From: Leadbettera azotonutricia ZAS-9
Lineage (GTDB): Bacteria; Spirochaetota; Spirochaetia; Treponematales; Breznakiellaceae
DNA: 64,000 nucleotides
Direction of reading: 5' to 3'
Assembly (NCBI RefSeq): GCF_000214355.1
Contig: NC_015577.1
Coordinates: 310,001-374,000 of the forward strand
Shown piece by piece: positions 58,078 through 64,000 of the stretch; position 1 is the stretch's first letter, and each line of letters starts with the position of its first letter. The translations under genes were made by a program, and so were the position numbers. A model generated the notes under the pieces. It made no database searches and was not told where the DNA came from. It was given only the letters and a program-made list of their open reading frames with translations.

Positions 58078-60699
58078 ATGGCTGAAACAAAAAAGTACGA
58101 GACGGTCAACAGTCCGGAGACGCTGGAAAAGGCTCTGGCGGGTATACGGGCGGCGCAGAAAATCTACGCTGCTTTTACCCAGGAGCAGGTGGACAGGATT
58201 TTCTTTGCTGCGGCCTGCGCTGCGGACCGGGCGCGGATCAAGCTGGCAAAGATGGCGGTGGAAGAAACCGGCATGGGCATTGTCGAAGACAAGGTGATTA
58301 AAAACCACTATGCGGCGGAATACATATACAATGCTTACAAAAACACCAAAACCTGCGGTATTATCGAAGAGGATGCGGCTTATGGAATCAAGAAGATTGC
58401 CGAACCCATTGGGCTTATAGCGGCGGTTATCCCCACTACCAATCCTACCTCCACAGCGATTTTCAAAACCCTCATCTGCCTTAAGACCCGCAATGGGATT
58501 ATCATTTCCCCCCACCCCAGGGCAAAGGGCAGCACAAATGCGGCGGCCAGGATTGTGCTGGACGCGGCAGTCGCGGCGGGCGCCCCCGAGGGGCTTATAC
58601 GCTGGATAGACGAGCCGAGCCTCGAAATGACCAATACGGTAATGAAAGAGGCGGATACCATCCTCGCCACCGGAGGGCCGGGCATGGTGAAGTCGGCCTA
58701 TTCTTCGGGCAAGCCGGCTATCGGCGTTGGTTCAGGCAATGTCCCGGCTGTCATCGATTCAAGTGCCGATGTGATTTTGGCGGTTAATTCAATAATCCAT
58801 TCCAAGACCTTTGACAACGGCATGATTTGCGCATCGGAACAATCGGTAATTGTGCTGGACGATGTGTATGACGCGGTGAAAAAAGAATTCCAGGCCCGGG
58901 GCTGCCATTTCCTCAGTGCGGCGGATACAGAAAAAGTGCGGAAGACCATTATCATTAATGGCGCGCTTAATGCCAAAATCGTAGGGCAGAAGGCCCACAC
59001 TATAGCGGCTCTTGCAGGGGTGAAAGTCCCGGAAGCTACAAAAATAATTATCGGCGAAGTTAAAAGTGTTGATATCAGCGAGGAATTTGCCCACGAAAAA
59101 CTTTCGCCTGTGCTGGGCATGTACAAGGCCAAGACATTCGGCGAAGCCCTGGACAAGGCTGAACAGCTTATCCGCGACGGCGGTTACGGCCATACCGCAT
59201 CCCTTTACCTTAACACGGTTACCGATAAAGCCAAGATCGATGAATTTGCTTCCCGCATGAAGACCTGCCGCATCATTGTGAATACCCCGTCTTCCCACGG
59301 CGGTATCGGGGATCTGTACAACTTCAAGCTTGCGCCGTCCCTTACCCTGGGATGCGGTTCATGGGGCGGGAACTCGGTTTCCGAAAATGTGGGAGTAAAA
59401 CACTTAATGAACATTAAAACTGTTGCTGAAAGGAGGGAGAACATGCTCTGGTTCAGGGCTCCTGAAAAGATCTATATAAAGAAAGGCTGCCTCCCGGTTG
59501 CCCTGGATGAACTTAAAAATGTGCTGGGCAAAAAACGGGTATATATCGTTACCGATAACTTCCTCTACAAAAACGGATACACCAAAGCCATCACCGGCAA
59601 GCTCGACGAAATGGGAATCGTCCACGAGACCTTCTTTGACGTGGAGCCTGACCCGACTCTGGCCTGCGCGAAGAAAGGCGCCGCCCTGATGACGGCATTC
59701 CAGCCTGACTGCATTATCGCCCTGGGCGGCGGTTCCGCCATGGACGCCGGCAAAATCATGTGGGTCCTCTACGAACACCCCGAAGCCGACTTCCAGGATA
59801 TGGCCATGCGCTTTATCGACATACGCAAGCGTGTCTACACCTTCCCCAAAATGGGCGAAAAAGCCTACTTTATCGCGGTTCCTACTTCGGCGGGGACGGG
59901 CAGCGAAGTAACGCCTTTTGCGGTTATCACGGATGAAAAAATCGGCATGAAGTACCCTCTGGCGGATTATGAACTCATGCCGGATATGGCAATTGTAGAT
60001 GCGGACTTGATGATGAACGCGCCCAAGGGGCTCACCAGCGCATCGGGAATCGACGCGCTCACCCACGACCTGGAGGCTTATGCTTCCATGCTTGCCACGG
60101 ATTATACCGACGGGCTGGCCCTCAGGTCCATGCAGATGATCTTCAAATATCTGCCCGCGGCGTACAATAATGGCGCCAACGATGCTATTGCCCGTGAAAA
60201 GATGGCTAACGCTGCAACCATGGCGGGTATGGCTTTTGCCAACGCATTCCTCGGCGTGTGCCATTCCATGGCGCATAAGCTCGGGGCTTTTCATCATCTT
60301 CCCCACGGTATTGCAAATGCCCTTTTGATAAACGAGGTGCTGCGCTTTAACGCTGTGGAAGTACCGCCCAAGATGGGGACTTTTTCCCAGTACGATCACC
60401 CCCATACCCTGGCCCGCTATGTTGAGATCGCCGACTTCCTTGGCCTTAAAGGAAAAACTGATGGGGAAAAACTTGACAGTCTTATTGCGGCAATTGATAA
60501 GCTTAAATCCGCGATAGGAATCAAAAAGACAATTAAGGATTACAACATCGACGAAAAAGATTTTCTTGCCCGCCTGGACGAAATGAGCGAGCAGGCTTTT
60601 GACGATCAATGCACTGGCGCTAACCCGCGCTATCCTTTAATTGCAGAAATCAGGCAGATGTACCTTAACGCCTATTACGGGAAAGGGGAGAAAGCATGA
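58078..60699 (+). CDS. adhE: Bifunctional acetaldehyde-CoA/alcohol dehydrogenase AdhE
   Basis: AdhE reduces acetyl-CoA through acetaldehyde to ethanol with NADH, and forms filaments (spirosomes) in other bacteria. The 873-residue product has an N-terminal aldehyde dehydrogenase domain (about 1-440) with catalytic C251 in NGMICASEQS and IPTTNPTSTAI. A linker follows, then an iron-dependent alcohol dehydrogenase domain (about 455-873) with GGGSAMDAGK and the iron-binding HSMAHKLGAFHHLPHG. AGGAGG precedes ATG. It is the first gene of a four- or five-gene operon and overlaps the kinase gene by four bases. The promoter region carries repeated ATCGAT sites. Confidence 0.97.
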   Translation: MAETKKYETVNSPETLEKALAGIRAAQKIYAAFTQEQVDRIFFAAACAADRARIKLAKMAVEETGMGIVEDKVIKNHYAAEYIYNAYKNTKTCGIIEEDAAYGIKKIAEPIGLIAAVIPTTNPTSTAIFKTLICLKTRNGIIISPHPRAKGSTNAAARIVLDAAVAAGAPEGLIRWIDEPSLEMTNTVMKEADTILATGGPGMVKSAYSSGKPAIGVGSGNVPAVIDSSADVILAVNSIIHSKTFDNGMICASEQSVIVLDDVYDAVKKEFQARGCHFLSAADTEKVRKTIIINGALNAKIVGQKAHTIAALAGVKVPEATKIIIGEVKSVDISEEFAHEKLSPVLGMYKAKTFGEALDKAEQLIRDGGYGHTASLYLNTVTDKAKIDEFASRMKTCRIIVNTPSSHGGIGDLYNFKLAPSLTLGCGSWGGNSVSENVGVKHLMNIKTVAERRENMLWFRAPEKIYIKKGCLPVALDELKNVLGKKRVYIVTDNFLYKNGYTKAITGKLDEMGIVHETFFDVEPDPTLACAKKGAALMTAFQPDCIIALGGGSAMDAGKIMWVLYEHPEADFQDMAMRFIDIRKRVYTFPKMGEKAYFIAVPTSAGTGSEVTPFAVITDEKIGMKYPLADYELMPDMAIVDADLMMNAPKGLTSASGIDALTHDLEAYASMLATDYTDGLALRSMQMIFKYLPAAYNNGANDAIAREKMANAATMAGMAFANAFLGVCHSMAHKLGAFHHLPHGIANALLINEVLRFNAVEVPPKMGTFSQYDHPHTLARYVEIADFLGLKGKTDGEKLDSLIAAIDKLKSAIGIKKTIKDYNIDEKDFLARLDEMSEQAFDDQCTGANPRYPLIAEIRQMYLNAYYGKGEKA

Positions 60700-61445
60700 A
60701 ACTTGAAAAAATAATCGCTGTCAGGACCGACAAAACCATCTACCTTGACGGGAACAAGGTTGTCAAAGTGATGGGCCCTTCGTACCCTGCATCGGATGTA
60801 CTGTCCGAAGCGCTGAACCTGGCTTGTGTGAACGAGACACCCTTAAAAACGCCAAAGCTTCTTGAAGTGACCCAGGTTGACGGGAAGTGGGCCATCGTGT
60901 GGGAGTACATCAAAGGCAAAACCCTTGCGGAAATCATGGATAAGGACAAGGCAAATTTCGAAAAAAATATGAGCCGCTTTGTGGACATTCAGCTGGAAAT
61001 GCACAGGTACAAAACCACGCGGCTGCCTCTTTTGACAGAAAAACTGCAGCGCAAGATAGGCGCCTGCGGCCTTGACGCTTCCTCCCGCTATGAATTGAGC
61101 ACCAGGCTTGCAAGCCTGCCCAAGCACACAAAACTGTGCCACGGCGACTTTAACCCCAGCAATATCATCATCACCGATAAAGACGAAGCCTATATCATCG
61201 ACTGGTCACATGCTACCCAGGGGAACGCCTCCGCAGATGCGGCTCAGACCTATCTCCTGTTCTGGCTTTCGGGAAACATTGATGCCGCCGGCGCATACCT
61301 GGAAAAATTCTGCAAAAAAAGCGATACCGCAAAACAGTACGTGCAGAAGTGGGTGTCCATTATTTCGGCTTCCCAGTTGGTGAAAGCAAAGCCCGCAGAA
61401 AAAGAATTTTTGCTCCATTGGGCAAATGTCGTAGAATACGAGTAA
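60696..61445 (+). CDS. APH-fold small-molecule kinase of unknown substrate
   Basis: The 249-residue protein is an aminoglycoside-phosphotransferase/choline-kinase fold. A small N-lobe (KIIAVRTDKTIYLDGNKVVKV) is followed by VWEYIKGKTLAEIM, the Brenner motif KLCHGDFNPSNIIITD (catalytic Asp and Asn) and YIIDWSHAT (metal-binding Asp). The acceptor may be a small metabolite, not an antibiotic, given the setting. It starts in an ATGA overlap with adhE and is followed 13 bp later by the [2Fe-2S] protein, so it is part of the fermentation/hydrogenase operon. A regulatory role is possible but unproven. Confidence 0.85.
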   Translation: MKLEKIIAVRTDKTIYLDGNKVVKVMGPSYPASDVLSEALNLACVNETPLKTPKLLEVTQVDGKWAIVWEYIKGKTLAEIMDKDKANFEKNMSRFVDIQLEMHRYKTTRLPLLTEKLQRKIGACGLDASSRYELSTRLASLPKHTKLCHGDFNPSNIIITDKDEAYIIDWSHATQGNASADAAQTYLLFWLSGNIDAAGAYLEKFCKKSDTAKQYVQKWVSIISASQLVKAKPAEKEFLLHWANVVEYE

Positions 61446-61458
61446 TTGAGGTGTTAAA

Positions 61459-61701
61459 ATGAAAATAACCGTTTGCATCGGAAGTTCCTGCCACCTAAAA
61501 GGTTCGCGGCAGGTGGTTGAGGGAGTGCAATCCCTCATTGCAAAACATGACCTGAAGAACAAGGTTGAATTGGGCGGTGTATTCTGCATGGGCAAATGCG
61601 ACACCGGTGTTTCCGTTACGGTGGACAAAGCCTATCATTCGGTGCAGCCCGAAAATGTCGAGGCATTTTTTAAAGAAGCTGTCCTGAAAAAACTTGCATA
61701 A
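61459..61701 (+). CDS. Thioredoxin-fold [2Fe-2S] ferredoxin
   Basis: The 80-residue protein has CIGSSC near residue 7 and FCMGKC near 43, giving the four cysteines of a thioredoxin-like [2Fe-2S] ferredoxin as in NuoE and hydrogenase small subunits. It probably passes electrons to or from the neighbouring hydrogenase. It lies 13 bp after the kinase gene and 20 bp before the sensory hydrogenase. Small size and lack of other domains distinguish it from NuoE (about 160 residues). Confidence 0.9.
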   Translation: MKITVCIGSSCHLKGSRQVVEGVQSLIAKHDLKNKVELGGVFCMGKCDTGVSVTVDKAYHSVQPENVEAFFKEAVLKKLA

Positions 61702-61721
61702 TACATAGCCGGGGGCAGCAG

Positions 61722-63449
61722 ATGACTGAGTATTTAAATTTAAAAGCGGCGGATTGCAAAAATTGCTATAAGTGCATCAGGCATTGTCCGGTAAAGGCCA
61801 TTCAATTTACCGGCAATTCGGCGCAGATTATACCGGAAGAATGCATACTTTGCGGCCGCTGCTTTGTGGTATGCCCCCAGAACGCCAAAGAAATCCGGAA
61901 CGATGTGAGTATTGCCGAGGCCCTTATTGGAAGCGGGGCCCCGGTATACGCAAGCCTGGCGCCCTCGTTTGCAGCCAATTATACTGACGAGTCCAGCCAC
62001 GCCCTCTCCATTGAACAGATGGAAACAGCCCTAAAGGAATTGGGTTTTGCGGGGGCTGAAGAAACTGCCCTTGGCGCGGCCATTATCAAACGTCAATACG
62101 ATGAAATGGTCAAGCGGGAGGACAAGAACATCGTTATTTCTACCTGCTGCCATTCGGTAAATCTTTTGGTGCAAAAATACTACCCTGAGGCACTGCCCTA
62201 TATTGCGCCTCTTCTTTCGCCCATGCAGGCCCACAGTGTGGATCTTAAGCGCCGTTATCCTGGGGCAAAAACAATTTTTATCGGGCCCTGCATTTCCAAA
62301 AAGGATGAAGCTGACCGTTATGGCGGTATTGTGGACTGTGTGCTTACTTTTGCCGAGTTATCCCAATGGTTTAAGCAGAAACGCATTGATATTGGCAAAT
62401 GCGCTCCCAGGAACACAGAAAGCCCGGTTACGCACACCCTTACCCGGCTTTTCCCGGTAACAGGCGGCATACTGCGTACCATGGCGAAAGAAAACCCCCA
62501 ATACACGTACCTTGCAATAGATGGTGTGACCAATATACAAAGAGCCCTTGAAGACATTATTAAAGGCAAATTGGACAAGTGCTTTATCGAAATGTCCGCC
62601 TGTACCGGAAGCTGTATCGGCGGTCCTTCCATGCAGAATGTGGCTGCCACCAACGGGATTCAGCGCAATACCGCGCCTGTACGCGATTATATCGCCATTA
62701 ATGCCTATGCAGGCAGCGAAGACGATCCGGTATTTGCATATGACACTAAAACGCTCTCGAAAAGCTTCCCTTCGCTTGCGGTACGAAAAGTGCATTTGGG
62801 GCAAAACGCCATTGATGAAGTACTGCGGAAAATCGGTAAAACAAAGCCCGAGCACGAATTAAACTGCGGCTGCTGCGGGTACAATACCTGCCGCGACAAG
62901 GCTCTTGCGGTGCTCGAAGGGAAAGCAAACCTTACCATGTGCCTGCCCTACCTCATCGAGAAGGCAAACTCATTTTCCGACGATATCATTAAAAATACGC
63001 CCAATGCCATAATAGTACTGAACGAAAGTTTTGAAGTGCAGCAGATAAATAACGCTGCCTGCAAAATGCTCCACATCAACGAGCATGATATACTTGGCGA
63101 TCAGGTTGTTCGCCTCCTTGATCCTATCCCGTTCATCGAAGTGAAAGACGAAGAAGAAAACCGCTACAACCAGCGCACCTATCTTGCCGATTATAAAAAG
63201 CATGTGGAGCAGACCATAATTTATGATAAAAGCTACCATATTATCATCTGTATTATGAGGGATATTACCGAGGCAGCGGATAAAAAAGAAGAAAAAACCA
63301 GGTTCAATCAGGAGACTATCGCCATTGCCGATAAAGTGATAGAAAAACAAATGCGCACAGTCCAGGAAATCGCATCCCTGTTGGGCGAAACTACAGCGGA
63401 AACAAAAATAGCCCTGACCAAGCTGAAAGAAGGCTTGTCAGGTGAATGA
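61722..63449 (+). CDS. [FeFe] hydrogenase-like sensor with ferredoxin and PAS domains (group C type)
   Basis: The 575-residue protein starts with two [4Fe-4S] sites (C12, C15, C18, C22 and C41, C44, C47, C51). The hydrogenase domain follows with L1 TCCHS (C142, C143), L2 GPCISKK (C190) and L3 EMSACTGSCIGG (C294, C298), so all H-cluster ligands are present. A further [4Fe-4S] domain (C382, C385, C390, C407) precedes a PAS domain (about 420-520) and a helical tail. This layout matches sensory [FeFe] hydrogenases, thought to report hydrogen or redox state rather than to turn over. It is probably cytoplasmic and follows the [2Fe-2S] gene by 20 bp. Confidence 0.93.
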   Translation: MTEYLNLKAADCKNCYKCIRHCPVKAIQFTGNSAQIIPEECILCGRCFVVCPQNAKEIRNDVSIAEALIGSGAPVYASLAPSFAANYTDESSHALSIEQMETALKELGFAGAEETALGAAIIKRQYDEMVKREDKNIVISTCCHSVNLLVQKYYPEALPYIAPLLSPMQAHSVDLKRRYPGAKTIFIGPCISKKDEADRYGGIVDCVLTFAELSQWFKQKRIDIGKCAPRNTESPVTHTLTRLFPVTGGILRTMAKENPQYTYLAIDGVTNIQRALEDIIKGKLDKCFIEMSACTGSCIGGPSMQNVAATNGIQRNTAPVRDYIAINAYAGSEDDPVFAYDTKTLSKSFPSLAVRKVHLGQNAIDEVLRKIGKTKPEHELNCGCCGYNTCRDKALAVLEGKANLTMCLPYLIEKANSFSDDIIKNTPNAIIVLNESFEVQQINNAACKMLHINEHDILGDQVVRLLDPIPFIEVKDEEENRYNQRTYLADYKKHVEQTIIYDKSYHIIICIMRDITEAADKKEEKTRFNQETIAIADKVIEKQMRTVQEIASLLGETTAETKIALTKLKEGLSGE

Positions 63450-63457
63450 GGCAATGT

Positions 63458-64000
63458 ATGGCACATTACAATAACAACGCCGTCCTCATAAAGCGTCAGC
63501 TTTTGGTTTCTATAATCAAATTGCTGCTTGAAGATAAACTGGAAGATGAGGTTGATCGTATTCCCTATGAGATGACCAAGGGAGCGGATTACGAATCCAT
63601 CCGCTGCTGCGTATACCACGACCGCAGCATTTTAAAAACCCGCATTTTGGCGCGGCTTGGTTTTTCCATCGAGGATTATATTGAAGACGGAAGCTCCCTT
63701 GTTCCCCAGGTCCGAAAGGCGCTAAAACGCAAAAAAATCGAAGGGCCTATACTCACGGTTTTGGATGAGGCCTGCAATGCCTGCATTAAAACCCAGTACC
63801 TCATAACTGACGCCTGCCAGGGTTGCCTGGCGAGGCCGTGTACTATGAACTGCCCCAAAAAGGCTATTTCTTTTAGCCGGAACAGGGCGGATATTGACAA
63901 GGCAAAGTGCATTAACTGCGGCATTTGCCTTCAAGCCTGTCCGTATCACGCGATTATCAAAATTCCGGTCCCTTGCGAAGAAGCATGCCCTGTGGACGCT
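63458..64000 (+). CDS. [FeFe] hydrogenase, group B-like, N-terminal part, cut by window edge
   Basis: The frame is open to the right edge (181 codons). The N-terminus (AVLIKRQLLVSIIKLLLEDKLEDEVDRIPYEM) and YHDRSILKTRILARLGFSIED match the helical lead of monomeric group B [FeFe] hydrogenases. TVLDEACNACIKTQYLITDACQGCLARPC and two [4Fe-4S] sites (CINCGICLQACPY) follow. The H-cluster domain lies beyond the window. It starts eight bases after the sensor hydrogenase stop, so it is likely the catalytic partner whose output is linked to the sensor. Confidence 0.85.
   Translation, partial: MAHYNNNAVLIKRQLLVSIIKLLLEDKLEDEVDRIPYEMTKGADYESIRCCVYHDRSILKTRILARLGFSIEDYIEDGSSLVPQVRKALKRKKIEGPILTVLDEACNACIKTQYLITDACQGCLARPCTMNCPKKAISFSRNRADIDKAKCINCGICLQACPYHAIIKIPVPCEEACPVDA

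Noticed and set aside
59404-60609. Long open frame of about 400 codons on the minus strand opposite adhE
   Set aside because: It is a shadow of the adhE reading frame; no family motif, and adhE is unmistakable.
1-64000. CRISPR arrays, prophage, rRNA operon or replication origin
   Set aside because: No spaced repeat arrays, phage structural genes, rRNA sequence or dnaA-box clusters were found on reading through.

Overview
The window looks like chromosomal DNA of a free-living or gut-associated spirochaete, most likely a Treponema of the termite-gut type. This is inference. It rests on the long GlyA with an internal insertion, secreted binding proteins beginning with treponeme-like ASGGSQ or FANGSS mature ends, abundant chemotaxis genes, and an [FeFe]-hydrogenase/AdhE fermentation cluster. 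Coding density is high, base composition is near balanced, and many genes are joined by ATGA overlaps. ATG, GTG and TTG starts all occur, and TAG is used as an ordinary stop (for example in glyA).

Layout. 1-8.5 kb: chromate transporter fragment, aspS, a UPF0158-GNAT fusion, small housekeeping hydrolases and a stand-alone TrpB2 behind a promoter with paired operators. 8.7-14 kb: cheR-cheB, then phospholipid genes (pssA, psd) with two small membrane or unknown partners, and a hemolysin III protein. 14-29 kb: SDR, a frameshifted MFS gene, and two paralogous cassettes that each pair a FIST sensor with a soluble hybrid histidine kinase. One cassette diverges from glyA and the other from a thiamine-thiazole operon (thiSG fusion, thiH, thiE, a UDG-like gene and a membrane protein). 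29-45 kb: thioesterase, sugar isomerase, an exported nitroreductase with a methyl-accepting chemotaxis protein, then a mannoside-type locus (GH172, GH38, binding protein, two permeases, GntR-LacI regulator), a beta-CASP hydrolase, an rRNA methyltransferase and a streptomycin-type nucleotidyltransferase. 45-58 kb: pyridoxal kinase, one insertion sequence with doubled ends, tRNA-Ala(GGC), a ribose-type ABC operon with an apparently leaderless first gene, an Ig-repeat lipoprotein, and a peptide-type ABC operon whose DppB-like permease carries an in-frame amber codon. 58-64 kb: adhE, an APH-like kinase, a [2Fe-2S] thioredoxin-fold protein, a PAS-containing sensory [FeFe] hydrogenase and the start of a second [FeFe] hydrogenase.

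The most system-like findings are the adhE/kinase/sensory-hydrogenase operon, which plausibly couples hydrogen or redox sensing to ethanol and hydrogen production, and the duplicated FIST-hybrid kinase cassettes. Several genes show recent decay or mobile DNA: the MFS frameshift, the dppB amber codon, a relic of a second GH172 gene, a 72-bp dispersed repeat, and an in-frame palindromic insertion in one kinase. Everything below comes from reading the sequence and from family knowledge; no database search was run.
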